Under the pieces are notes generated by a model. It worked only from the letters and a program-made list of their open reading frames with translations. It was not told where the DNA came from and made no database searches. Made by a program: the position numbers and the translations under genes. 64,000 nucleotides of DNA, taken from the NCBI RefSeq assembly GCF_025150085.1, contig NZ_CP102280.1, positions 325,001 to 389,000 on the forward strand, in the 5' to 3' direction. This stretch comes from Dorea longicatena. GTDB lineage: Bacteria; Bacillota; Clostridia; Lachnospirales; Lachnospiraceae. This document shows, piece after piece, positions 45,016 to 55,005 of this stretch (positions are counted from its first letter, which is position 1; each line of letters starts with the position of its first letter).

Positions 45016-46413
45016 TTATAATTTCCCTTCCGGAATCTTACTAATAATTGTCTTATAAATTTTGATCAAAAATGCCGTAGACACAATAAATGATATCACT
45101 TCCGCAATCGGGAAAGCCCACCACACTATATGTAAGCCACCAATCTTAGACAAGATATAAGCTGACGGGATCAGCACAACCAGCTGACGCATGATGGATA
45201 CGATCATACTGAATACTGCTTTGCCAAGTGCCTGGAATACGGTACCGGCAATGATGCAGAACCATGCGATCAGATAATGGATACCGATGATACGAAGTGC
45301 CGGAACACCGATTTTCAGCATGGCGTCAGACGCATTGAACATTCCAAGTAATACCTGTGGGATACCTTCAAAGCAGAGGAATCCAATGAAAGTAAGGCAG
45401 AATGCAGTCGTCAGACTGATCCGGATCGTCTTGATCATACGATTTCTCTGCTGTGCACCATAGTTGTAAGCAATGATCGGCGTGATACCATTGTTCAGAC
45501 CGAATACCGGCATGAAGAAGAAACTCTGAAGCTTGAAGTATACACCGAATACAGCAGTTGCAGTTGAAGAAAATTCAATCAGAATGCGGTTCATCGAATA
45601 AGTCATGATCGATCCGATAGACTGCATAATAATAGATGGAATACCTACTGCATAAATGTGTCCGATCAGACGGATATCCGGTCGGAAGCCTTTGCAACTT
45701 AATGATACGTCATGGTTATATTTGTGATTACAGGTTCCGGCAACGATTCCGGCAACACATTGTCCGATAACGGTCGCAACGGCGGCTCCGGTAACACCCA
45801 TCTTCGGAAATCCCAGAAGACCGAAGATCATGATCGGGTCCAGGATAATGTTTGTAATCGCACCACATAACTGAGAAGTCATACTGAAGATAGTTCTTCC
45901 GGTAGAAGTCAGTAACCGTTCAAAGAAGATCTGTGTGAACAGACCAAAGGAAAAGATCATAACCGTACTCAGGTAATCAATTCCAAGTTCCATGATCTCG
46001 ACATCTGCGTTTCCAATCTGACTTGCATAGAAAGGTCTTACGATCGTAAAGCCGAGGATTAAAAATACAATGTAACTGATGGCATAGATAAATGCCGCAT
46101 TATCAGCAATTTTATTCGCCTTTTTAAAGTTATGTTCTCCCAGTGATTTTGACAGGAGGGCATTCATACCGACGCCGGTACCGGTAGCTACCGCGATCAG
46201 AAGTGTCTGAAGCGGGAAGGCTAACGATACAGCAGTCAGTGCATTTTCTGATAATTTTGCTACGAAGATACTGTCAACGATGTTATAAAGCGCCTGTACC
46301 AGCATAGAAACCATCATTGGCAGTGACATATTGAATACTAATTTTCCGACGGGCATTGTTCCCATCTTATTTTCTGCTGCAGGAGCAGATCCACGTTCAC
46401 TCATAGTTCTCAT
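45016..46413 (-). CDS. MATE-family efflux transporter
   Basis: A 465-residue protein with 12 hydrophobic segments and the two MatE repeats (about 25-185 and 250-410). The first repeat includes P-M-M-V-S-M-L-V-Q-A-L-Y-N-I-V-D-S-I-F-V. It exports drugs or cationic metabolites using Na+ or H+. The family match is clear (DinF/NorM-like subgroup), the substrate is not. It is monocistronic, with a GAGGAATG site ahead of the start on the minus strand. Confidence 0.88.
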   Translation of the reverse strand: MRTMSERGSAPAAENKMGTMPVGKLVFNMSLPMMVSMLVQALYNIVDSIFVAKLSENALTAVSLAFPLQTLLIAVATGTGVGMNALLSKSLGEHNFKKANKIADNAAFIYAISYIVFLILGFTIVRPFYASQIGNADVEIMELGIDYLSTVMIFSFGLFTQIFFERLLTSTGRTIFSMTSQLCGAITNIILDPIMIFGLLGFPKMGVTGAAVATVIGQCVAGIVAGTCNHKYNHDVSLSCKGFRPDIRLIGHIYAVGIPSIIMQSIGSIMTYSMNRILIEFSSTATAVFGVYFKLQSFFFMPVFGLNNGITPIIAYNYGAQQRNRMIKTIRISLTTAFCLTFIGFLCFEGIPQVLLGMFNASDAMLKIGVPALRIIGIHYLIAWFCIIAGTVFQALGKAVFSMIVSIMRQLVVLIPSAYILSKIGGLHIVWWAFPIAEVISFIVSTAFLIKIYKTIISKIPEGKL

Positions 46414-46569
46414 TCCTCCACAGAGACGCCTGGGAATCAGGACGTCTATTCATATATTTTTTCACTCTTTTTCATTAGGTACAATGATATATGATAGCAT
46501 GAATGTAGGGATGATTCAATAAATAATGTAAAATTGTTTCATATCAAACTTTAATGAGTAGTTAGTGTT

Positions 46570-47505
46570 CTACATATGGAAATATTCTTTCATCTGATCC
46601 AGGATGATCTGCATCAGTCTGGTACGTGCTTCTACGCTTGCCCAAGCAATATGCGGCGTAATGAAAAGCCGGCGGCTGTCCTGGATCTTGATAAGCGGAT
46701 TTTTCTCACTCATTGGTTCGGCAGATAAGACATCCAGACCTGCGGCAGCAATTTCGCCATTTACAAGTGCGTCGTAGAGATCCTGTTCAACAACGATCGG
46801 ACCACGGCCGAGATTCAGGAAGATACAGGTTTCTTTCATCTTTGCAAATGCGCATTTATCCAGAAGATTTTCGGTGTGTTCATTCAATGGTGCATGGACA
46901 GAGATAATATCCGAAGTGGTAAGCAAGGTATCGAAATCAACCTGCGTATATCCATCCTGTGCAGGGCGTCCGGAGGCTGAATAATAGATGACATTTGCAC
47001 CAAATGCCCGGGCAATTTGGGCAACGCGGCGTCCGATCGCGCCAAGTCCGATGATTCCCCACGTCTTGCCATTGATCTCTGAAAAATGTTCTGCAAAGTG
47101 AGTAAAAGAAGTATCGTTAATATAATTTCCATCTTTTACATAATCATCGTAATAGCGCAGCTTTTCAAGCAGATAGAAAAGCATGGCAAATGTATGCTGA
47201 GTAACTGTTTCTGTGGAATAACCGGCAACGTTTCTCCAGGCAATTTTGTGGGAATCCAGATAGTCTTTATCCAGATTGTTGGTTCCGGTTGCAGTAACAC
47301 AGACCAGTTTCAGATTCTTTGCTGTTCCGACCGTATTTTCATTGATCGGAACTTTGTTAATGATAAGAACATCTGCGTCTTTCACGCGTTCCGGAGCTTC
47401 TTCCGGAGTGGTAAAGTTATATTTGGTAACTTCACCAAGTGAATCAAATCCGGACAGGTCAATATCGTCCCCGATTGTTTTGGCATCTAAAAATACAATT
47501 TTCAT
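46570..47505 (-). CDS. D-2-hydroxyacid dehydrogenase
   Basis: A 311-residue NAD(P)-dependent dehydrogenase. The Rossmann dinucleotide motif is G-L-G-A-I-G-R-R-V. Catalytic Arg/Glu lie in the middle of the catalytic core, and His in T-P-H-I-A-W-A-S completes the triad. It resembles glycerate/hydroxypyruvate reductase types. The likely reaction is reversible reduction of a 2-keto acid. The gene lies 30 nt after the Ca2+ antiporter gene on the same strand, so the two may be co-transcribed. Confidence 0.87.
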   Translation of the reverse strand: MKIVFLDAKTIGDDIDLSGFDSLGEVTKYNFTTPEEAPERVKDADVLIINKVPINENTVGTAKNLKLVCVTATGTNNLDKDYLDSHKIAWRNVAGYSTETVTQHTFAMLFYLLEKLRYYDDYVKDGNYINDTSFTHFAEHFSEINGKTWGIIGLGAIGRRVAQIARAFGANVIYYSASGRPAQDGYTQVDFDTLLTTSDIISVHAPLNEHTENLLDKCAFAKMKETCIFLNLGRGPIVVEQDLYDALVNGEIAAAGLDVLSAEPMSEKNPLIKIQDSRRLFITPHIAWASVEARTRLMQIILDQMKEYFHM

Positions 47506-47535
47506 AAAATGTCCGTCCTTTCATAATTACAAATA

Positions 47536-48540
47536 TTAACGCATGCAGATATATACCATATAAGCGGCATATAATACCAGCATGATAATTCCTTCTTTAC
47601 GGTTGATTTCCTTCGAAGTCCATGCAAAGACGAGAGTGATTGCACTGATTATGATAAGGAAAGCAATGTCGATTATATTTTCCAGAGCGAATCCCACCGG
47701 ACTGATTGCTGCCGCGACACCGAGTACAAAAAGGATATTGAAGATATTAGAGCCGATGACATTACCAAGTGCCATATCGACTTCGTCCTTTCTGGCGGCA
47801 ACGATGGAGGTGACAAGCTCCGGAAGACTGGTTCCCATGGCAATGATCGTAAGTCCAATCAGTGTCTGGCTAAGTCCCAGACTGGATGCAATTGTGGATG
47901 CCCCGTCAACGACGAAATCACCGCCATATTTGATCGCAATCATACCGCCCAGTATGAAAATGAGACATTTCCATAACGGAAGGAGGTTGATATGGGAGGC
48001 AACCTGCTCGATTTCTTCTTCGGAAAGTGAGCTTCTCACTTTTTGTGCAGAAGAAGAATCCGCAGAAGTTATATTGTGACGTGCTCTTTTGGCAGAGCGG
48101 ATCATCCAGAGCAGATATCCGGCAAATATAATAAGGAAGATAATTCCGTCTATCCGTCCGAGTGTCATGCCAAGATATCCAAGCAAAAGCAAAAGTCCCG
48201 CACAGAAGATAGATAACGGGAATTCTTTCTGTAAAGTACTTTTCTGTACAGCAAGCGGAACGAATAAAGAACAGACACCGCAGACTACTAACAGGTTAAA
48301 AATGTTGGATCCGACAGCATTACTGATAGCGAGGGAATTATTGCCGGTGAGGGAGGCAGTCACGCTGACGGCGCATTCTGGAAGACTGGTTCCCATGGCT
48401 ACGATGGTCATCCCGATGATCATAGAAGGAATCCGGAGACGTTTTGCTACAGCAGAACTTCCCTCTACAAAAAAATCTGCACCCTTGATCAGCAGGACAA
48501 ATCCGATAATTAATATAGTGAATGATTTGAATAATAACAT
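47536..48540 (-). CDS. Na+/Ca2+ antiporter-like protein (CaCA, YrbG type)
   Basis: A 334-residue membrane protein with two inverted alpha-repeats. Each has the ion-site motif G-T-S-L-P-E followed by G-S-N-I-F-N (residues about 50-85 and 215-250). About ten membrane segments are predicted. It should exchange Ca2+ for Na+ or H+. The dehydrogenase gene follows in the same direction. Confidence 0.88.
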   Translation of the reverse strand: MLLFKSFTILIIGFVLLIKGADFFVEGSSAVAKRLRIPSMIIGMTIVAMGTSLPECAVSVTASLTGNNSLAISNAVGSNIFNLLVVCGVCSLFVPLAVQKSTLQKEFPLSIFCAGLLLLLGYLGMTLGRIDGIIFLIIFAGYLLWMIRSAKRARHNITSADSSSAQKVRSSLSEEEIEQVASHINLLPLWKCLIFILGGMIAIKYGGDFVVDGASTIASSLGLSQTLIGLTIIAMGTSLPELVTSIVAARKDEVDMALGNVIGSNIFNILFVLGVAAAISPVGFALENIIDIAFLIIISAITLVFAWTSKEINRKEGIIMLVLYAAYMVYICMR

Positions 48541-48661
48541 ATGAATCTCCTTTTCTTATATAGACAATAATATAGAGGAAATAAGTGCCAGTGTCAATGT
48601 ATGCAATTTATTCTTCCCAAACTCGCAGAATTACTGTATATTTATAGAGAAAAATAAAAGT

Positions 48662-49261
48662 ATGTTAAGTATGATCATTGATAACATCAGCTCATTTATG
48701 TACAGTAAACTGTTAGTTATCATATTAATCGGAGCTGGTGTGTATTTTACAATCCGGACGAGCTTCCCGCAGGTGCGTCTGTTTCACAGTGCCTGTAAAG
48801 CAGTAATGGAGAAACCGGATGATGAAGATGTAGTCTCTTCTTTTCAGGCACTTATGGTCTCCACTGCATCAAGAGTTGGTACGGGAAATATTGTAGGTGT
48901 ATCTTCCGCAATCTGTATCGGTGTTTATTGACACATTATTATTGTGTACGGCAACCGCAATGATGTGTATGTCATCCGGAGTTGCCCCGTCAGAAGCACT
49001 TCAGGGAGCACCATGGGTACAGGCCGCACTTCAGGAATCGCTTGGAACATTCGGGCCGGTATTCATCACCGTGTCTATGGTATTATTTGCATTTACGACA
49101 CTGCTTGGTAACTGCTTTTACTGTGACAACCTGTTGACATTCTGTCTAATACGACAATGAAGGCATTGAAAGATTATGAAAGACAGCTTAAAATGGGAAT
49201 GAATCCGGTGTTCAAGAGTAAGGATATCGGAATGAAAGAGAAGCTTGACTGCTGGAAGTAG
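48662..49261 (+). pseudogene. Na+:alanine symporter (AGCS), internally deleted
   Basis: Three pieces of an AGCS symporter are visible in different frames. The N-terminal piece (48662 to about 48925) reaches V-G-T-G-N-I-V-G-V. A central-to-late piece (about 48925-49130) includes F-A-F-T-T-L-L-G-N-C-F. A C-terminal tail (about 49155-49261) has T-M-K-A-L-K-D-Y-E-R-Q. Family members are about 450-480 residues; most of the middle has gone and the junctions shift frame. The gene is dead but its order is intact. Confidence 0.85.
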
Positions 49262-49295
49262 CGAAAGTAGTAAGAAATATAAGGTGGTGAGTGAT

Positions 49296-49565
49296 ATGTA
49301 TTATGTACCGGACGGGACAAAGGAATGCGGATATTATGAATGCAGGAAATGCGGAAACCGTTTCCTGTCATTACAAACGATGAAGTATATTCCATGCCCG
49401 GACTGCGAACAGGAGATAGATTACGAGATCGGACCGGACGAGTCATTAGAAGATGTGCTGGATACAGCGGAGCTCCTTCAGAAGATTGAAGGCGAGGAAG
49501 AGGTTGAAAAGATGGATGCGCTTTTGAGTCTTGCAATTACTGGTGGGGATTGTAATTGGATTTGA
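49296..49565 (+). CDS. Small zinc-ribbon protein
   Basis: An 89-residue protein from the ATG at 49296, with AAGGTGGTGAGT before it. Two C-x2-C pairs (E-C-R-K-C-G and P-C-P-D-C-E) form a likely zinc ribbon at about residues 15-37. The C-terminal half is acidic. It may bind nucleic acid or protein. An upstream ATG at 49245 lies inside the AGCS pseudogene and is less likely. Confidence 0.65.
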   Translation: MYYVPDGTKECGYYECRKCGNRFLSLQTMKYIPCPDCEQEIDYEIGPDESLEDVLDTAELLQKIEGEEEVEKMDALLSLAITGGDCNWI

Positions 49566-49592
49566 TTTGCGCTTTAATTCTTAAAAATTAAT

Positions 49593-50290
49593 CTATGCAG
49601 ATTCTTTCTGTGCTTTAAAGTAAGCTTTCAGCGAATTGATGACAATAATAAGGCCAAGTGCCATCAGAAGAATTGCAATGATAAGCTGTAAGCCTTCTAC
49701 CCGGAATGTGGCAGATCCGGCTGCGTAAGCTTTGACAAGTCCGATGGTTCTTTCTACCAGTGCGGACAGTAACTGGTTGGCAGATCCGAACAGTGGCCAG
49801 ATATTGGCATATCCGATACGTGCAACGGCGTCCAGACTGGTAAGTGCCAGTGCAGATACACACATGGTCATAAAGCACTGTGCGATGTAAACCGGGATAC
49901 CGAACATTTCAAAGAATCCGGCAACGCCGCTTGAGAATACCTGGAATGGTGTTCCTGCGGCCGGTGTTCCGTCAGCAGCGGCTGCAGCACCTGCGACGCA
50001 AAGTGCAAGTACGGCCAGAAGACTTTCCAGAACCATGGCTCCGTAACCAACTTTTAACATATCTTTTTCATTCGATACAGTCTTAGATGAAGTACCGGAA
50101 GATTCATAGCCGGATGTGCGACAAGAAGTCCAAGTGCGGTACCGGCGATCATTCCGATGAACATATAAATTGTCATTGTATCACGAGGCTGTTTGATCAG
50201 CCAGATTGGAAGTACTGCTGCAAAGAAGATGTAAACAAATGTAACATAAGTCCATGCATTTTGAGGAATTTCTGCAGGTTTTAAATATAA
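49593..50290 (-). pseudogene. CstA-family transporter remnant, several internal deletions
   Basis: Minus-strand reading gives a CstA-type segment with W-T-Y-V-T-F-V-Y-I-F-F-A and K-Q-P-R-D. A frame jump at about 50100 leads to G-T-S-S-K-T-V-S-N-E-K-D-M-L. The next stretch has L-T-S-L-D-A-V-A-R-I-G, which is then joined directly to Y-A-N-I-W-P-L-F-G-S-A-N-Q. Compared with the intact CstA at 25847, the N-terminus and two internal blocks are missing. It cannot form a transporter. Confidence 0.85.
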
Positions 50291-50292
50291 TA

Positions 50293-50315
50293 ACAGAGTG
50301 CACTCTGTTTTTGCG
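50293..50315. terminator. Short hairpin with T-run
   Basis: The perfect palindrome ACAGAGTGCACTCTGT followed by TTT. Its right half and GTTTTTGCG tail resemble the end of the IS remnant at about 14330, which may make it a fossil of the same element. Nothing else is seen between here and 50400. Confidence 0.5.
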
Positions 50316-50400
50316 AAATCACAAGAAGAAATGAGCTTATATTCTACGGGTAGCGGTATCCTGGAAACAGAAATAGTCCGGATGGCAGACGGTTCATGTA

Positions 50401-51183
50401 TTAAATAATGCTTTTCTTTAAAATATCCACGGTATGTGATCCGGCGCCCACAAGCTCCGGCCGTTCACACACCGAAAGATGATACCGGATAAAAGTCTCG
50501 AATGTCTCCTCATCCATCGCATTCAGCACCGGACGCATATAATCCGAAGGTCCGTCGGCAGAGATGACCTTGATTCGTTCCAGACCGGCAGCTTTATTAT
50601 AAGCATCCATATCTTCCAGGCGGACATAATCATAAAGGTCTTCAGGTTTGGGTTGTACACGGAAGTTGTCGTCAATCTTTCCGTTCTCGATACATTCTAA
50701 GATATGATTCTGTTTGAATCCATAGGTCAGCACGCTGTACTCATTCATGCAATAAGCAACAAGAATTACACCATCATCTTTCAATACACGTCTGGCTTCG
50801 GTCAGTGCTTTGACTTTATCTTCCATAGAATATAGATGATACATTGGACCAAAGACCAGAACTAAATCAAATTCCTTATCCGGAAAGCGGGAAAGTTTCA
50901 TTGCATTTCCCTGATAGGCTTTTACAGAACTGTTTTTCTTTTTTAAGATCCCAAGATTATATTTAACCAGTTCAACAGCGGTAACATCGTAACCTTCTTC
51001 GGCAAGGGCTACACTGTAACGGCCGGTACCGGCACCTACATCCAGAATTTTTGCTGATTTATCTTCCGGAAGATATTCATGTATATATTTCATAGAAGTG
51101 GTAAATTCTACTTGTCCATGTCGGCTTCCAAGGCGTTTTTCTTCGTTAAATTTATTATAATATTTCTCAAGTTCAGTCATCAT
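50401..51183 (-). CDS. Class I SAM-dependent methyltransferase
   Basis: A 260-residue cytoplasmic methyltransferase. The SAM-binding motif I is L-D-V-G-A-G-T-G-R-Y, followed by an acidic residue at the end of strand beta2 (T-A-V-E-L) and motif post-I/IV F-D-L-V-L-V-F-G. The substrate is not predictable. It is monocistronic and faces the divergent RNA methyltransferase gene. Confidence 0.85.
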   Translation of the reverse strand: MMTELEKYYNKFNEEKRLGSRHGQVEFTTSMKYIHEYLPEDKSAKILDVGAGTGRYSVALAEEGYDVTAVELVKYNLGILKKKNSSVKAYQGNAMKLSRFPDKEFDLVLVFGPMYHLYSMEDKVKALTEARRVLKDDGVILVAYCMNEYSVLTYGFKQNHILECIENGKIDDNFRVQPKPEDLYDYVRLEDMDAYNKAAGLERIKVISADGPSDYMRPVLNAMDEETFETFIRYHLSVCERPELVGAGSHTVDILKKSII

Positions 51184-51354
51184 AGTGAAAGATTCTCCTT
51201 ACATCAAAATAAATATCTGCTCATACTTTATCCACTTTAACATAAAGTCCGGGCTTATGTGCATAAAATATTTATGGAATTGAGAAAATTTATTTCATTC
51301 TGTATAATGAGATAACAATAAGATCCAGATGATAATAAAAAAGAGGAAATGATC

Positions 51355-52218
51355 ATGAACAATACAGAAAGCATAAATGAAAAAATAATACAGAATATGA
51401 TAGAAATTACGGATTTTGACGCTCCGGAACTAGATGTATATGCAAGACTTACAGAAGCACAGCTCTTGAACAAGGATCATCCGGAGGATGGACTGTTTAT
51501 TGCAGAAAGTCCGAAAGTTATTAGCCGGGCATTGGATGGAGGATATGAGCTTGTGTCTGTTCTGGTGGAAAAAAAGCAGGTTTTGGAAGATGCGGAAACG
51601 ATAGCTGTACTTGGAAAATGTGGCAATGTACCGGTATATACGGCAGAATTTGAAGTACTTACGAAACTTACGGGATTTAAACTGACCAGGGGAATGCTAT
51701 GTGCGATGAAAAGAAGGAGGTTGCCTGGCCTGCAGGAAATCTGTAGCGGATGTGACAGAATAGCAGTATTGGAGAATGTAATGAATCCTACAAATGTAGG
51801 AGCGATTTTCCGCTCTGCGGCAGCACTTCACATGGACGCGGTGATTCTGACAGGGGGATGCAGTAATCCACTTTACAGGCGGGCAAGCCGTGTAAGTATG
51901 GGGACAGTATTCCAGATTCCGTGGACATTTGTGGATAACTCTGTAATCTGGCCGGAAGAAGGAATGAAGATATTGCGTGAATTGGGATTTAAGACGGCGG
52001 CGATGGCTTTGAAAGAAGATTCTGCAAGCATTGATGATCCGGAACTTATGAAAGAAGATAAGCTGGCAGTGATACTGGGAACAGAAGGAGACGGACTGGC
52101 GCCGGAGACAATTGCAGACTGCGATTATACGGTAATGATTCCAATGTCGCATGGTGTAGATTCGCTGAATGTCGCGGCCGCCAGTGCAGTAGCATTCTGG
52201 CAGTTGGGAAAGAGATAA
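51355..52218 (+). CDS. TrmH/SpoU-family RNA methyltransferase
   Basis: A 287-residue SPOUT methyltransferase. Motif 1 is N-P-T-N-V-G-A-I-F-R-S-A, motif 2 contains I-L-G-T-E-G-D-G-L, and motif 3 has I-P-M-S-H-G-V-D-S-L-N-V-A-A-A. An N-terminal RNA-binding part precedes it. It should 2'-O-methylate tRNA or 23S rRNA. I start at the ATG at 51355, 7 nt after GAGGA; the ATG at 51349 is too close to the ribosome site. Confidence 0.88.
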   Translation: MNNTESINEKIIQNMIEITDFDAPELDVYARLTEAQLLNKDHPEDGLFIAESPKVISRALDGGYELVSVLVEKKQVLEDAETIAVLGKCGNVPVYTAEFEVLTKLTGFKLTRGMLCAMKRRRLPGLQEICSGCDRIAVLENVMNPTNVGAIFRSAAALHMDAVILTGGCSNPLYRRASRVSMGTVFQIPWTFVDNSVIWPEEGMKILRELGFKTAAMALKEDSASIDDPELMKEDKLAVILGTEGDGLAPETIADCDYTVMIPMSHGVDSLNVAAASAVAFWQLGKR

Positions 52219-52341
52219 ATAGGACAGATAAAATATTAGATATGCTGCAGTTGAAGAATTGCTTATAAAAAGAATGTAAAATAAACAGACTTGTGTTATG
52301 ATAAAAAGCAAAAAGACAGAAAGTATAGGAGGAATCATAGA

Positions 52342-52947
52342 ATGTATATTACATGCCTGGATGTTGAAGGAGTATTAGTACCGGAAATATGGATCGCATT
52401 TGCCGAGGAAAGTGGAATCCCGGAATTAAAAAGAACGACAAGAGATGAACCGGATTACAATAAACTGATGAGATGGAGACTGGACATTTTAAAGGAACAC
52501 GGACTTGGAATCAAAGAGATTCAGGAGACGATCGCCAAGATTGACCCGCTTCCGGGAGCGAAAGAATTCTTAGACGAACTGCGCTCATTTAGTCAGGTAA
52601 TCCTGATCAGTGATACATTTACAGAGTTCGCACAGCCTTTAATGGAAAAGCTTGGAAGACCGACACTGTTCTGCAACAGCCTTGAGATTGCAGATAACGG
52701 TGAGATCACAGACTTTAAGATGCGTGTGGAAAATTCCAAACTCAGCACCGTAAAAGCACTGCAGTCCATTGGATTTGACACGATCGCAAGCGGTGATTCA
52801 TACAATGATCTGGGCATGATCCAGGCAGGAAAAGCAGGATTCTTATTCCGAACGACTGAGAAAATTAAGGAAGATTATCCGGAGATTCCGGCTTATGAGA
52901 CGTATGAGGAACTGCTGGGAGCAATCAAATCGGTAATTTCTATTTAG
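52342..52947 (+). CDS. thrH: ThrH-type phosphoserine phosphatase/homoserine kinase
   Basis: A 201-residue HAD protein from the ATG at 52342. The first motif is unusual for HAD phosphatases, C-L-D-V-E-G-V-L-V-P-E-I-W, and matches ThrH, which dephosphorylates phosphoserine and can transfer phosphate to homoserine. The rest (L-I-S-D-T-F-T-E-F and G-D-S-Y-N-D) matches motifs II-IV. The ribosome site is AGGAGGAATC. It may support serine or threonine synthesis. No partner genes are adjacent. Confidence 0.88.
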   Translation: MYITCLDVEGVLVPEIWIAFAEESGIPELKRTTRDEPDYNKLMRWRLDILKEHGLGIKEIQETIAKIDPLPGAKEFLDELRSFSQVILISDTFTEFAQPLMEKLGRPTLFCNSLEIADNGEITDFKMRVENSKLSTVKALQSIGFDTIASGDSYNDLGMIQAGKAGFLFRTTEKIKEDYPEIPAYETYEELLGAIKSVISI

Positions 52948-53219
52948 TTCATCATCGTGGCTTACTCCGGTCCATGAGAAAGACTTGGTATTATGTTTGT
53001 TGCTGGATGTCACGATGCAGAAGTTCTAAGGCAGTCCGCCTTCCCTAAGAACGAAAGGGTCTCCGCTCAAAACTCACCCCTACGGGGTTCAAACAGTTCG
53101 CTCCGTCCCTTTAACGGGAAGTCAAACTGCCTAAGAACTTCTACACATCGCGCCAAAATACGCATCAAACACAATACCAAGTCTTTCTCATGTCGTGATT
53201 GGCCAATGATAATGAATTC
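52948..53219. repeat. Long imperfect palindrome (~270 bp)
   Basis: The arms of about 90 bp pair over most of their length. For example 52974-52999 (ATGAGAAAGACTTGGTATTA and 6 further bases) pairs with 53166-53191 with one mismatch, and 53018-53035 pairs with 53126-53144. The loop region has its own small hairpin (CCCCTACGGGG). No coding frame is supported. It lies between the convergent thrH and sulP genes and resembles a MITE-like or structured-RNA element. Confidence 0.75.
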
Positions 53220-53231
53220 AATAGAGGGATT

Positions 53232-53314
53232 GTAACCGTTGTGTAGCCGGAAAGTTGTGGTGAAACCATTGATTTTCCGGCTTTTTCGTACACTTCCGGT
53301 ATCACAAAGGTTAC
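53232..53314. repeat. Nested hairpin with terminator-like core
   Basis: GTAACCGTTGTG (53232) pairs with CACAAAGGTTAC (53303). Inside lies GCCGGAAA/TTTTCCGGC followed by TTTTT. It directly follows the long palindrome and may end thrH transcription. Confidence 0.6.
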
Positions 53315-53361
53315 GGTTCCTCTGTTTAATTATTTCGGTCGGTGACAGCCGCCATGATGCA

Positions 53362-55005
53362 TTAAATAGAAATTTCCTCCGCATGCGCAAGCGCCGCCGA
53401 TATATTCGGACAGAAATTCTCCCGTCCAACCAGCTCCACGAATCCGGCCTTCTCCATAACCTTCATCGGCTGTTCATTCACATGCGAGAATACCAGCGTA
53501 ATTCCCTTATTTTCACATACTTTTGTCAGGTTAAATAATGCGTTCATCGCGGTACTGTCGATTGCCGGAACACTTCGCATACGAAGAACCAGGCAGGTCG
53601 TAAAGTCTTTGACAACAATGTGCTCGATCGCATCTGCAGCACCAAAGAACAATGGCCCGGTGATCTCATAGACACGGATCTGCAGTGGAAGCTTCTTCAG
53701 ATGTGCATCCACATCCGGTGTATCATCGTCCACGTAAGTCCAGCCATCGACATGCGTTTCCTCACTCATACGCTTGATGAAGAGAAGACATGCAAGCACC
53801 ATGCCGATCTCGATCGCAACCACAAGATCGAACAGGATCGTGAGAATGAAAGTTGCAAATAACACGATGATATCACTTTTCGGTGCAGTGCGGATTAAGT
53901 GTACGAATGTACGCCACTGGCACATATTATATGCTACGATAAACAGGATTGCTGCGATGGTCGGCATTGGGATCATTCCGGCGAATGGCATCAGTACGAC
54001 GAGTACGATGACCAGTGTGATGGAGTGCACCATTCCGGCAACCGGTGTGCGTCCGCCATTTTTGATGTTGGCAGCGGTTCTTGCGATCGCTCCTGTGGCA
54101 GGGATACCTCCGAATAAAGCAGAGGCGATATTACCGGCACCCTGGGCAACCAGTTCCATGTCGGAACGGTGCTTTCCGTTGATCATTCCGTCTGCGACGA
54201 CGCAGGAAAGAAGTGATTCGATCGCAGCAAGCACAGCAATGGTAAATGCATTTGGAAGCGCATTTTCTATAATATGCAGATTCACAGCCGGCAGATGAAA
54301 TGCCGGAAGCGAATTACTGATCGTGTAAAGATTTCCAATTGTAGATACCTTAAGCGGCAGGAACTTTACCATCAGGATTCCGACGATAACGGCAATCAGG
54401 GAACCCGGAATCTTTTTGAAGATCACCGGTGAGATGATCAGGATCGCAAGGCTTACGATACCAACGATCAAAGCAGCGGTATTCATGGTAGAAATATTTT
54501 CAATAAATGCTTTGAATTTTTCTGTGGTTTCAATCGGCTTTACACCGTCCGGATAAGTGACTCCGAAGAAATCCTTTAACTGTCCGATGACGATCGTAAC
54601 GGCGATTCCGGATGTGAAGCCGGTTGTGATCGTATACGGAATGAATTTGATCAGACTTCCGAAGTGACAAAGGCCCATCAGGATCAGGAAGATACCTGCA
54701 AGGATGGTTGAAATCACGAGCCCGTCCAGTCCGTCTTTGGCGACAATACCCGCAACGATGGTTGCAAATGCAGCGGTCGGTCCGGCAATCTGTACACTGC
54801 TTCCACCAAGTGCAGAGATAACAAATCCCGCAACGATGGCCGTGAAGATTCCGGCTTCCGGTCCGACACCGGAGGCCAGTGCAAGTGCAATGGACAGCGG
54901 AAGTGCGATGATCGCAACGATGATTCCGGCGGTCACATCTTTTACAAACTGGGTACGGTCGTAAGATTTCAGTGAAGTCAGTAACATTGGTTTCAATGAA
55001 TTCAT
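53362..55005 (-). CDS. SulP-family anion permease with STAS domain
   Basis: A 547-residue membrane protein. Residues about 15-400 form the SulP transport domain (I-A-L-P-L-S-I-A-L-A-L-A-S-G-V and later G-G-I-P-A-T-G-A-I-A-R-T). The last ~110 residues are a STAS domain with the A-I-D-S-T-A-M-N loop. SulP proteins move sulfate, bicarbonate or other anions with H+ or Na+. No sulfur genes are adjacent, so the anion is uncertain. Confidence 0.9.
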   Translation of the reverse strand: MNSLKPMLLTSLKSYDRTQFVKDVTAGIIVAIIALPLSIALALASGVGPEAGIFTAIVAGFVISALGGSSVQIAGPTAAFATIVAGIVAKDGLDGLVISTILAGIFLILMGLCHFGSLIKFIPYTITTGFTSGIAVTIVIGQLKDFFGVTYPDGVKPIETTEKFKAFIENISTMNTAALIVGIVSLAILIISPVIFKKIPGSLIAVIVGILMVKFLPLKVSTIGNLYTISNSLPAFHLPAVNLHIIENALPNAFTIAVLAAIESLLSCVVADGMINGKHRSDMELVAQGAGNIASALFGGIPATGAIARTAANIKNGGRTPVAGMVHSITLVIVLVVLMPFAGMIPMPTIAAILFIVAYNMCQWRTFVHLIRTAPKSDIIVLFATFILTILFDLVVAIEIGMVLACLLFIKRMSEETHVDGWTYVDDDTPDVDAHLKKLPLQIRVYEITGPLFFGAADAIEHIVVKDFTTCLVLRMRSVPAIDSTAMNALFNLTKVCENKGITLVFSHVNEQPMKVMEKAGFVELVGRENFCPNISAALAHAEEISI

